Assembly (NCBI GenBank): GCA_015501595.1
Contig: JADNRX010000107.1
Span: 62,001 to 126,000, forward strand
Source of the DNA: Hymenopellis radicata
Taxonomy: Eukaryota; Basidiomycota; Agaricomycetes; Agaricales; Physalacriaceae
Direction of reading: 5' to 3'
DNA length: 64,000 nucleotides
The notes under the pieces were generated by a model. That model had not been told where the DNA came from, did not search any database, and saw only the letters and a list, made by a program, of their open reading frames with translations. Below, piece after piece: positions 54,021-63,914 of this stretch (position 1 is the first letter of the stretch; every line of letters starts with the position of its first letter). The position numbers were made by a program, and so were the translations under genes.

Positions 54021-57000
54021 ATGGCCAACAATGTCAGGCATCGTAAGCCGACGCCCAAAAGCCCGCCCGCTGACGCTGCGCACAACGTTGACGATGTCGT
54101 TTGGGGCAAGACACCCAGCGGCGAAGGTAAGTTGTCCAATTTTCCTGGGATTATCAGCTAAGAAAAGCCCAGTGTTCCGCGTGCCGACGACTCACGACGT
54201 GCTGACCGCGCTTTTCCACCCGGCATACCCCAAGTCGCACCTGGATATGGTCAATCTGTCTCTGCTCGCTGCGCAGATTGTGCTCTTCGCTGTGTTGCCA
54301 CGGCAAATAGCCCGGATCTTCTTTCTCTGCTACTTTGCGTTTTGGCGCGCCGCATATGACGCTGGGCTCGGCTGGGTCCTCACCAAGCAAAGCAAGAAGC
54401 GCTGGATGGTGAAGGAGATTACTAGGCGCGGCTGGCTTGACGCGGACAGACGACCACGTGTACGCCAGTGGATTCGAGATCAGCTTGTGGGCAAGATGGG
54501 GAAGGATTACGAGTTTGACGTGAGTAAACGGCCTTATCACCGTTCATGATCTGCTTAGAGTCGATAGGAACTGCCCTTGGAATACAACACATGGCTTCTC
54601 TTCAGGCAGGCAGTAGACATTGTCCTTGTCAAGTGTGTTTTTCCCATGTCGCTAGTCTTAGCTAATCTATTGGCACAGTGACTTTCTCGCGTACACTCTC
54701 TTCGCATTCACCTGCTTCCGCGTGCCCACCGATCTCGCGTTCCCCATCCACGTGTTCCGGTGTGTTCAACCACTACCGGTATCTAAAATCGCGCTGACCA
54801 GTCACCTATAGATGGGTCGCTGGCATCATCCTCATCCTCTTCAACTTTTGGGTCAAAAAAGAGGCTCACGACGTGGTCAAGGACTATGGCTGGTACTGGG
54901 GCGACGTCTTCTTTCAACGTGGCAATCTTATCTTCGACGGCGTCTTTGAACTGGCACCGCACCCCATGTACTCGGTTGGGTATGTGGGCTACTATGGCTT
55001 GAGTTTGATCGTCGGCAGCTATGCTGTGCTTTTCGTGAGCTTGGCTACCCATGCCAGCCAGTTCGCCTTTTTGATCCTATTCGAGAACCCTCGTGAGTTG
55101 AACGCCTATTGTAAATACCATTTCTAATCGCTGGTTTAGATATCGAACGGATGTACGGACAGAAGAAGGCTATTGCCAAGCGCACACCTCTCCAGACTGC
55201 GACGAAAAAGAACAGCGCACCCCCAGAAGACACTCCCACCGTCACCGAAGGCGAGACTGCCACGGAAACGGAGCTCGAGACAGAGGTTGAGGAAACGACC
55301 ACCATAATTGGCTATGAGAATGTCAAGCCCAAGGCGTTGGCCCATAAACCCACCCTCTCCATGTCCAGCTCTGGGTCCTCTTCCAAAATTCCATCGCCAG
55401 CGCCTCCTCGCAAAAAAGCTACACTCTCCCAGCACGATCTGCTCACCAAATATTTCCGGAGCGACCTGCTCATCTTCAAAAACCTCGACCTGCTCCGGGC
55501 GAGCGACGCGCTCATTGTACTCGTCGTATTGTACAGCCTCATGCTCACGCTGCTTGTTCGATCCGCGCCCTTCCACTTCTTCCATGCACTTGTCTGGTGC
55601 CTGTTCCACAATGTCGGACTTGGTTTGCTCCTGCAGGCGCAGAGCGAGTCCAAGTATTTGGTGCGGCATTACATGAAGCACTATCACTATCCCCCGACGG
55701 AGGAGAAAGGTGCTGTCCTGGAAGCATTTGCCAGTTGGAAGGTTCTATACAACGGCAGCAGTTTGATGACTTATGTTTCACTACTTGGACTCGTCTACCG
55801 GACCTACCAGGTTCCTACGCAATGGCTCGTCGGGGACGCTTTGTTGCGCCACGTCCTTGGTGCGCTTGCCGTGTCGCTTCATGTGTGGGCGAGTATGGAG
55901 AGCTACGAGGTGCTTGGCGTGTTTGGATGGTTCTTCGGCGACTTCTTCATGGAAGAGTTCCCAAAGAACCTCGAGTACTCGGGCATCTATAGGTTTTTGA
56001 ACAACCCCGAGATCATGGGTGGGGCTGCATGGTTTGGTCTTGGAATTGTGAGCGGAAGTGGCCTGGTAGTTGCGGTCGCTGTCGTGCGCCATCTCGGATA
56101 TTGGTGGTTCTTGAGGAATGTCGAGAAGTAAGTCTCATCCCTTGACCTCTGAAAGAAATGCGGCTAATGGATTGTTTTTGTAGTCCGCACATGCAGAAAT
56201 TGTATGGCGATTCCTTGAGGAAGGAGGCCGGCTTTGTCAAGGTCATCAAGAACGTGACAAGCAAGCTCGAGGCGCCGCGCGTCGCGAGGGAAGTTAAAGG
56301 CACATTTGATAAGGTGTACGAGGAAACTGCCGACGTCGTCGAAGAGTTCCTGCGCAAATGTGGGTTGTCATTCTTTTCATCTAAATGTGGCTCTGACGCA
56401 CGCTCGTTATAGCCCGACCACGTATCAAAGGCGTTGTCCAGGACACCAAGGTGCTCCTCCAGCAGTCGCGTGAGAAGCTCGTCATCACCCGCGTCTCCGC
56501 CAACAACTCGTACGACGCCTCAAAGTACACCGCGCGCGTGTCTGGCGGCAAGCGTCGCTTCTACCTTGGCGAGCCAATTACTGTCAAATGGGAAGCTCCG
56601 AAGAACCATTCAAGGAGAGATTGGATTGGGATTTACAGGGTGGGGGCGAATAAAAGCGACTTGGTAACGCGGACGAGCTCCATGGGGATGTGGGAGGGTG
56701 TCTATGGCGCGGAGTGGGAGGGTGATGTACACGTTGGGTGGGACGGGGATGAGGATGAGACGCAGCACAAAGAGAGGCGGAAGGAGAACAAGGTGGGAGG
56801 TACGGTGGTGTTCAAAGGGAACACGCTCCCGTGGATGTGTGGCACGTACGAGATTCGTTACCACCATGACGGGAAGCACAACGTTATGAGTCTGGACGGA
56901 CCGATTGAGATTCATGGTTCGTTTGGATGTTTCCTCTCTACCGCTCGAGTAACTCACATTTTCCTCTTTCAGTTGACCAGCCGACCACGCTAGACTTCCA

Positions 57001-57376
57001 GACAGTCCGAGAAGGCCTCAAGAAAGTCGTTCCGCTATGCTTGGACTCTGACCCGGCATTGATCCCTGTGTCGTGCAAGCCCGTTGTGGCGAACGGTAGC
57101 GTTCCGGATGCTGCTAGCGTTGAGGGTAATGGGGATCTGGAAACCGAACTACATCACACGGAGGACGGGCGCGACCCGGACGACTTTTCGTTCTGGAGCG
57201 AGAAGCAGGCGAAGCGGATTTGTCTGGCGGTCAAAGAGATGTTTGGGGTTGAGTATGCGCCGGAGGTTGTTGTGGCGGATGCGAATTTGGGCGCGTTGGC
57301 GAGGCGAATTTTGGTTTCTAGGGAGGTGTTGGGGACGGGGCTGGGGGAGAGTGTGGACCCGGTTCAGAGTTTATGA
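54021..57376 (+). CDS. CHO2: Phosphatidylethanolamine N-methyltransferase (CHO2 type)
   Basis: Nine exons, 54021-54126, 54173-54519, 54568-54632, 54679-54759, 54812-55092, 55140-56127, 56184-56359, 56413-56916 and 56973-57376, join in frame to 983 codons. The start ATG sits in GCCACCATGG. The N-terminus has [20 protein letters not shown] with [11 protein letters not shown], the family's opening. Membrane segments follow in exons 2-6. The first methyltransferase region has [20 protein letters not shown] (residues about 246-265); the second has [20 protein letters not shown] (about 574-593). The C-terminal half has [20 protein letters not shown] and a [11 protein letters not shown] domain. The enzyme makes the first methylation of phosphatidylethanolamine with S-adenosylmethionine in the endoplasmic reticulum, en route to phosphatidylcholine. 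Slightly longer than the 869-aa yeast enzyme. Sequence and exon phases look fully intact, in contrast to its surroundings. Confidence 0.93.
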
Positions 57377-58164
57377 CTGATGATACTGATGGATGGATGG
57401 ATTTGTTTATGATTTACGATGTGGTAGAGTAGAGAGAGGTGCTAGTGTGGCGCATTTTGTGATTTAGATGTCGAGGCTAATGGATAGTGCAGGCCTTTTG
57501 ACGCTTCACATAAATGTAGTTCGGTCTAAGGGATGTCAATGGGAGCAACAAGTAAACTATGCAGGTAGGCACAGCGACCGTTCAGAGTGCAACTTCAGAT
57601 ACTATTTGTTTGGTAAGTGATAGCCTTGTCGCAACCACCATTAATGAGAATAGTAATTCAAACTACAGTTCAAGTACACTACTTCATTGTCGTATCTCTT
57701 AATCATATGAGGACCAAGTGAGAACTTGGAACTTCTCTTCCACGACATCCGCAATACAGTACTTAATTTGAATCGGATCGTACGTTTGCCTCTCTTCTAG
57801 TTGGACGACGCGCGCTTATACTTCGGATCAGCTTCAGCAGCTCTCTGACCACCGTCCTAACTAACCTTCTTAGCGGATGGTGGCGTATCGAGCCTCATAC
57901 GGTTTAGGATCCTTGTGAATGTTTCGGCCAGGCTGATCCTATACGACAAAAGAGCATACGCGCAAAGAAGAGACATGCGACTTCCGTGGCGGCCCCAGAC
58001 CCAGACCGATATAAGCGATTACCGTACTAATTCTTCAAACTGTCGTCACTCAACCGAAATTTGTTAACCTCAGCAAGTTGGGCGCGGACGGGTGGGGTAG
58101 AAACGTAGTCATCATAATAACTTTAATCAAAACACTGGCATAGTAGAAACGAATGCATAACATT
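57377..58164. other. No gene recognised (CHO2 downstream region)
   Basis: Holds the CHO2 3' region. At 57445-57459 it contains agtgtggcgcatttt, a 15-base match to the inner repeats of the long inverted element at 14-18 kb. Otherwise AT-rich and unremarkable. Confidence 0.45.
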
Positions 58165-58584
58165 TCAAGCGCCGTCCTTAGGCCAGATCCACCACCACCC
58201 TTGGAACTCCCCATTCTGACCCCACGTCCCCGCCATGCCATTCGGCGTCATCGTTCCAACCCAATTCCAAGTGAGCCCGTGATCGTACATCTTCTTCGCC
58301 TCCACCATCCCCGAAGTGTAGATGCTCCCCAGTATGTTGAACGCCCCGACTGCGTCGACGCCGCGGGCACTGAACTGGAGGGGGCCATAGCCGTTCGACG
58401 GGATGCGCGCGAGGGTGAAGAACATGGGCGGATCGATCTGCGCGCCGGGCATGCGGTACTGGTAGCACCCGGTCCAGGCGTGTCCTTCGGGCGTGATCAT
58501 CTGCATTGGATCGCGCGCGGGGGGCGTCGAGATCATCTGCTGGAGAGGGTTCTCCTCTGTTTGCCTGCGGTTGTTTAGTGACAT
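58165..58584 (-). CDS. Conserved hypothetical protein (139 aa), C-terminal WWWIWP motif
   Basis: Single open frame from MSLNNRRQTEENPLQQMIST to MAGTWGQNGEFQGWWWIWPK and DGA. It contains AWTGCYQYRMPGAQIDPPMF, FTLARIPSNGYGPLQFSA, GVDAVGAFNILGSIY and YDHGLTWNWVGTMTPNG. The series WTG-Y...DPPMF..L...G.D.VGAF.I.G......K.Y..HGLTW.W.G....G..G.WG..GE..GWWWIWP is a pattern I have seen in uncharacterised basidiomycete proteins. The many G and W residues suggest a small beta-barrel. It begins only 24 bases after the lectin stop on the same strand, so it might instead be a second part of that gene joined by splicing. No function known. Confidence 0.6.
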   Translation of the reverse strand: MSLNNRRQTEENPLQQMISTPPARDPMQMITPEGHAWTGCYQYRMPGAQIDPPMFFTLARIPSNGYGPLQFSARGVDAVGAFNILGSIYTSGMVEAKKMYDHGLTWNWVGTMTPNGMAGTWGQNGEFQGWWWIWPKDGA

Positions 58585-58607
58585 GGTTCGGGAATGGAGT
58601 TGAATAC

Positions 58608-59258
58608 TTATGCCCACTTTATACTGAGCGGGGCGTTCGAAGCTTTGGCGGAATCGATACGCTTCAGCTCCCACCAGCTCCGCTCATCGTTGGCCTTGTC
58701 GACGAGTTTGACCTGCGTCGGGTGGTTGAGCACCCATCGTAAGGCGAAAGGAGAGAAGGCACGTACAGGGGTATCAAGCTCGCCGTCTTGGAGATGCCAG
58801 AATAGCTCGCTATCCGTCGAGGAGATGCTAAAGAAGGTCGTTCCGTCATCACGAAGAGTAAGTATACTAAAGAGATTTTCTGACCGGTAACGAGGAGGAT
58901 CAGCGCGCGCGACCTGCAGTTCCCAATACTGCTCCCTGTTATGCCCTTTGACGTCGTCTCCTGCCTTTGTACCGTGGCCTGCGTAGGCGAGGGATCCGAA
59001 CTCGGTGTTCTGGAACTTGTACCGACCATTGTCGGCTCCGTTGATAGACCAAATGAGGTTCTTAGTGAGAGTCTAGTAATGACCATGTGAGGATGATGAT
59101 GAAGGCCATTCTTTGCTATGAACCGTTACCTTCTCGTTCGACGAACTGTACGTCCGCGCCATGAGGGACGAGCGCTCGCGTGGTTCTGCCAGAGCAGCGA
59201 CGTTCCGCTGGCGGGAGTTGACGATAACATAGTGCCCATCAGGAAGGATTTCTTTCAT
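58608..59258 (-). CDS. Beta-trefoil lectin-like protein (175 aa)
   Basis: Exons 59130-59258 (129 nt), 58767-59060 (294 nt) and 58608-58712 (105 nt), phases closing. It starts MKEILPDGHYVIVNSRQRNV with AALAEPRERSS, then NLIWSINGADNGRYKFQNTE, FGSLAYAGHGTKAGDDVKGH, REQYWELQ, a segment TTFFSISSTDSELFWHLQDG and finally DKANDERSWWELKRIDSAKA, ending SIKWA. It has the same 129-nt first exon and a final intron in the same relative place as the other trefoil genes here, so it belongs to the same superfamily but a distinct subfamily. The 13 or so residues after WELQ may hide another small intron. A decayed counterpart is at 49913-50640. A cytosolic sugar- or protease-binding role is inferred from the fold only. 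Confidence 0.7.
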
Positions 59259-60401
59259 CGTAGTACAAGTTTTTCGGGAGATCAAACGTGCAAACTGCAA
59301 AGCAGACTAAATATACCGATCCCGTTGTAATTTTCCGCGCATGTCAAGCTGAGGAATGGTGAAGATTCCATAGGAGGGGATTGGAGCATGGGATGAGTCC
59401 GGCCGTAAGAACCTCCGAGTCCTGTGAATGTAGAGATACAAGAGCCTCACGCTAATAATTTCATCATCGTCAACCGTGGGAACTTGGGACACGTGGCCGT
59501 TCCTCAACTCTCCTTCCAACCTCCAGCTTGTCTCAAAAAGAGCCAGGACGCGTTCCATTCAACCGCATTCGCCGTCGAACTTGAGGCTCAGCTTCTTCAG
59601 CTTGCAGTAATCTCCTAAGTTGATCAACGCTGATTACCTGGTCGCGGGGTCTCCCCGCATGCAGAATCCTGTTCAATCAAAACAATTGGAAGTCGGTGCT
59701 CATTCGAGCTAGCTCAGGCGATATCTTTATGGCGAGTCTGAAGATCCTCTATCAGGAAGTTTCAGAGCTTAGCGCGTCTTCATTCTGGTTTCCTTCTTCG
59801 ACAAGTCTTCATTCTGGCTGTCACTAGCGCGCTGTTTTCCGCAGGTCCTGTTCTCCGGATTAAATTGGCTCCCTGCACCTGACAAGATTCTGTCTTGGAT
59901 CTCCTTGCCCTGCGCGCTCTGTGCTGGCGATGTACCTTTGCCCACGAATTTAGTAACAGTTGCTTTACGATATCGGAGTGAAAGTTGAGCGATGATGGGC
60001 TGCGGGCCATCGCATTGTATTCCGTCATACTTGTCAGCCCCCTACTACTTCTTGACCACTTTCCGATATTGAAATGCACCCGACGAAACGCGGTAGACAG
60101 GTATGCCCAAACGCCTGTAACTTCACAAACGTTGACGCATCATTTCTCTTCATAGGGTCTTTGCACCTTCCTTATAGGGCTTTGCTTCTGTCAGAATGAC
60201 TGTCTTCGAAACTTTGCGTCCGCGCGACAGGCCCTGCCAGTGCACAGACTTCGCAAAAGCACACCATCGATCCGGACTTTCATCTTTCCATCAGCAAACA
60301 AATGCAAACGTCGACCGCCACTCTCAGCCTTTATTCAGGACTCTCGAAAACCTATAAAGGACTCCCTCTAACCTTTCTATTCTTCATCCCACAAAGATAC
60401 A
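59259..60401. other. Inverted copy of the paralog-B upstream block
   Basis: Matches 48795-49900 (and 44042-44950) in reverse orientation, including the start-like phrase near 59307-59558 that mirrors 49639-49854. The 99-codon minus frame 59780-60079 mirrors 44348-44647. Probably not coding. Confidence 0.6.
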
Positions 60402-60978
60402 ATGGCACCTATCGAAACCGGAGTCTACTCTATCGCCAACGTTGGCCGTCAGCGATCCGCCCAGCTCACTAATGGCAACTTGGGCACGCCTGTCACCATC
60501 GCGTACTACGCGGACCAGGATTCATTCAAGGTGGGATCATTCGCGTTTCTCGTAGGATTGTTGGAACTAACTACCTCTGTGAATAGTGGACTGTCACCAA
60601 GAAGCGCGACGGCATCTACCGCATCGAGAACAAAGGCGCCGCTCGCAAGGTCTTCACTGGAGACCAAGCTCAGCCCGGCACGGAAGTTACCGCGCGCACC
60701 CAGGACCAAGAGTGGGCCATCACGGAGACCAACAATGGGACGTACACGTAGGTGCTCATCTCCTTACTGCGAGTACTAGTATTCATCCGCTACAATACTC
60801 AGGATCAGTACGATTGGAACCTTGAACAACTGGCGCTGCGACTCTGCCGATGATGGCAGCTCGGTATGTCTCCGACTATTCTGGCGCGCATGTACTCAAT
60901 TAACGAACTACTTGGAAGGTCACTTTGAGCGCTCAAGACGACAATAACGCGACTTGGTCTTTCGCCAAGCAGCACTAA
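60402..60978 (+). CDS. Beta-trefoil protein, I66/CCL2-like (136 aa), paralog C
   Basis: Exons 60402-60530, 60587-60747, 60803-60863 and 60919-60978 (129, 161, 61 and 60 nt). The protein starts MAPIETGVYSIANVGRQRSA, continues QLTNGNLGTPVTIAYYADQD, WTVTKKRDGIYRIENKGAAR, DQAQPGTEVTARTQDQEW, AITETNNGTYT and ISTIGTLNNWRCDSADDGSS, and ends NATWSFAKQH. It is the inverted-repeat partner of paralog B by position, but in exon 2 it is closer to paralog A (same length, KVFTGDQAQPGTEVTA), which suggests gene conversion or a different duplication order. No signal peptide. Confidence 0.82.
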
Positions 60979-61418
60979 ATGTGTTCTCTCCCCGGGACGT
61001 CCTATAAGAATGTTTGATTACTCGTAGCACGAAACGTTGATTTTCTCAGGCGGGAGCAGTGAATGTCAGTTGATGGGTGTAGGGTTTCTAGTTGATACTC
61101 GTGATGTCTTTCTGTTTGTTATGCCATTTATGATTTCATTCTTCAACGCGCCGCGGCGGCTCGCCCCCAAGTTACTGATTAGCTCTCTAAAGGATATCCA
61201 TATTATCTAGTACCTGGATAGTCGGCCACGGCATGGCGCCACTCGCGACCGACCTTGTCGATTGCTGGCGGGAACAGCTGTAATTCTAGTCTCCTGACAT
61301 TTGCCTCATCATTTTTGAATTTCGGAAGATCCTCGTTTGAATTTCTGCCCAGTGCTTGCTTACATAACGATGCGATCGTCATCTTTAAGTTGAACGATCA
61401 ACTCGATCATGCAGTCGA

Positions 61419-62127
61419 TTGGTGAGCAGCGTCGTGTTCTCATTGATCACCAATCCTAAAGACTGTTCAGCTAGTCCGCCGCGCATCAGTCTCGACCCTT
61501 CGGCTTTTATCGCGCTAGCACGCAATGCGCCTCGAAATCGCCAATCATTCCAAAAGTTTTCGCGCATTCTAACTGGAATAAGTCGCACTGCCATCCCCTC
61601 CACCACACCAGAACCTGCAGACGATCCTGGCGATCCTCTGAATGTCATAGCTTTAGTCTTTGAAGCTCTCACTGCCGGCATTGCCGCGGAGCTTCTCCGA
61701 AGCTCGACGTTACCTGCAGGCTGCCCCTACTCGGAGGAGACAAATGCGTTGGTTCTTAAGATAATGCCATATCTTTCCAATTGCATGAGTTACTTTGCTA
61801 CCTATATCATTATTCCAGGTCGCGAGTCAGAATTCCGCCATAACTTTGCCCAGCTTTCAGCGACTCTGCTCGCCGGTGTGGCAGACAGTGCTGAAAGTCA
61901 TTTCGTGGTGTACCGGGAAATTATTTCGCTACCGGCACCTCAGGAGCTGCGCAGTGAAGGGAACACTTTATTCCTTAGCTGTATGCTCCCGGTATTGCTA
62001 TTCGATGACACCTCGTCATCTCCCACCTCACGCCAGGAAGTCGTCTTCCAGTGCTTCCGTGTACTCGGCTGTCTCATATCCACGGACTTCTCCAGGCTTC
62101 CTCCCCAGGTTAAGGAGCTCTATAATT
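61419..62127 (+). pseudogene. MYND-protein gene copy truncated by a retroelement
   Basis: Starts MVSSVVFSLITNPKDCSASP and follows the 46-47-kb gene for about 236 residues with few changes (for example FATYIIIPGRESEFRHNF), up to VKELYN. There the frame enters unrelated sequence with no MYND finger. The open frame runs on to 62309 by chance (CRFIRVRHELREIEVFVRTC). Promoter and first two thirds are intact, so a truncated transcript may still be made. Confidence 0.75.
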
Positions 62128-62330
62128 GTAGATTTATTAGAGTGAGGCACGAGCTTAGAGAAATCGAGGTCTTCGTACGGACATGTGATGCGGTAACTCC
62201 TTCCTCTTTCGTTACCGTCATCACGCCGAGTCGCGCGACGAAAACTCTCGCATTTCAAGCTCGGCTCATCCTTTTTTCTTTCTGCTTTTCTTCTCATAAA
62301 CACAAATAATTCAACGAATATTCTACTATC

Positions 62331-63221
62331 ATGGCGGCGCGACTTACTTTTGACCCGAGTTTAATTCCTTGCCCCGATTTTACGGGACCGTCGAATCAGC
62401 TTGTGCGACAGGCCTTAATCGCAGATGCTGGACTAGCCGACATCACGGATGACGCCCAGGCTGCAGACCGTTTACGCCAAATATGGGAGGCGGACAATGC
62501 GGCGTTGCGCGCGCAATACCAGCTGCAGGTGGAAGGTGACCTGGCTCTCGCTGAGCAGCGGAAGCAACAGGAAGAGGATGCGAGGAAGTTGGAGCAGGAG
62601 CAGCTCAAAAAGAAAGAGGAGGACAGTCGGCTGGAGATGGAGAAGAAGCGGACCCCATTATACGATTTCAGCCAGTCTGACGGAATCGCGTCCATTCGCG
62701 AACAGCTCCACCCGTATGCTAAGAAGCAAATGTCGGCTCGCAAGTATTGCCCACTCTGGTATTTTCTCCCCGAGGCTAGTCGCGAGGCAGCCGACATTGT
62801 ACGACACACTACCGACGAATCCGTGATCAGCATCGCCAGAGACTCAGGTGGAAAGCTCGCGTTCCAAGCCAGCTCTGCCTCACGCGCCTCTCCGAATGCC
62901 ATTCCCGACATCAAGCTTACTTGGAAGCAGATCTACTCGGCGAAAAACGCGTTCCTTGGTGCTCTCCACTTGGGAAACTACCCCGACAAATACATCACGA
63001 TGTTCTCTGCCTTTTATGTCAATATGGAGATGGCCCCAGAGATGCGAGATGAGGACGGGGAGGCAGTCATGGCTCGCTACCATGCCTGGATGCGACAGGA
63101 ATGGTATGACCGCAATGAGCAAGGACAGCCATTCAACCTGGCACTTATCTCGTCCGAGGTGTTAGCACGTGCTGGCAGGGCGATTCAGACGGCTTTACTC
63201 AAGGCGGAGATAGACGTGTGA
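62331..63221 (+). CDS. Gag-like protein of a retroelement (296 aa)
   Basis: Starts MAARLTFDPSLIPCPDFTGP after catATGG. Residues about 66-107 are a highly charged coiled coil (QRKQQEEDARKLEQEQLKKK). The C-terminal half has KKQMSARKYCPLWYFLPEAS and KLTWKQIYSAKNAFLGALHL, with WMRQEWYDRN. PLWYF followed by the KLTW..F..A...F.......YP region is common in the first ORF of Agaricomycete retroelements. It would form the RNA-packaging particle. The end at TGA 63219-63221 may be bypassed by an intron starting GTGTGAGC, joining the zinc-knuckle exon. Confidence 0.6.
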   Translation: MAARLTFDPSLIPCPDFTGPSNQLVRQALIADAGLADITDDAQAADRLRQIWEADNAALRAQYQLQVEGDLALAEQRKQQEEDARKLEQEQLKKKEEDSRLEMEKKRTPLYDFSQSDGIASIREQLHPYAKKQMSARKYCPLWYFLPEASREAADIVRHTTDESVISIARDSGGKLAFQASSASRASPNAIPDIKLTWKQIYSAKNAFLGALHLGNYPDKYITMFSAFYVNMEMAPEMRDEDGEAVMARYHAWMRQEWYDRNEQGQPFNLALISSEVLARAGRAIQTALLKAEIDV

Positions 63222-63304
63222 GCCCGTTTTTTGTCATTGCGATGATAATGTTACTGATGGTTTTCGTGTTTTCCTTTTCCTCTTGCTGCAATGATTGTTT
63301 TTCC

Positions 63305-63440
63305 CCTGCTACTGCTACGGCTATCGCCACACCACTGCTACTGCTACCGCTACCGCTACGCCTCTGCTACCGCTACCGCTACGCCTCTGGCCCACTGCTA
63401 CTGCTACTGCTACTGCTACCGCTACTGCCAATGCTGCTGG
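63305..63440. repeat. CTACTG/CTACCG hexanucleotide tract
   Basis: Imperfect 6-bp units (gctactgctaccgctaccg, repeated with cgcctctg interruptions) between the two gag exons/ORFs. A 6-bp unit keeps any reading frame. Confidence 0.85.
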
Positions 63441-63539
63441 AACGCGTGGTAATCGTGCTATGACCACACCAGTTCAAGAAGGTCTCGAGAGCATTCGGAC
63501 CGCAGTGATGATGGAGTCGGGCCAACACGTCGCTCACCG

Positions 63540-63914
63540 ATGAAGCGACGTGATCTCTCAGCGCCATATCCAACGACTTCTCCGAAGAAGTCAAGTGCGA
63601 CGGCTACGACGGCGGAGAATTCCCTGAGCCATTCCTTTCGCAAACTTGACATCAAGCCGCGTTGTCACCTCTGCCTTGGGAGGGACCCCCACAACGTGCG
63701 CAACTGCCTCCGCCACCACATGTGGGACAAACGCACACCCGTCCGCTGCACCAAAAATGATCGCGGATATCTCCAAAACCCAAGTGGTCAGGAGCTGTGT
63801 GCAGACTGGCAACGAGCCAATGGATGCACCATTCGGTCCCATCCAGAGAAGCACGAATGCTCCGGCTGTGGAGAGTGCACTCATGGCGCTGAGAGCTGCC
63901 CTCTCGGCGCATGA
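63540..63914 (+). CDS. Zinc-knuckle nucleic-acid-binding ORF of the retroelement
   Basis: CHLCLGRDPHNVRNC is a knuckle of the C-X2-C-X5-H-X4-C type. It is followed by LCADWQRANGCTIRSH and HECSGCGECTHGAESCP, a second Cys/His cluster. This pair is typical of the end of gag in basidiomycete retroelements. Translation of the next ORF starts at an ATG at 63884, overlapping by about 30 bases in another frame. This may be a second exon of the gag ORF rather than a separate protein. Confidence 0.6.
   Translation: MKRRDLSAPYPTTSPKKSSATATTAENSLSHSFRKLDIKPRCHLCLGRDPHNVRNCLRHHMWDKRTPVRCTKNDRGYLQNPSGQELCADWQRANGCTIRSHPEKHECSGCGECTHGAESCPLGA

Noticed and set aside
44348..60079. 99-aa frame present at 44348-44647 and 59780-60079 as a conserved small protein
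   Set aside because: Conservation is that of the whole duplicated block, and the third copy at 49139-49430 breaks the frame.
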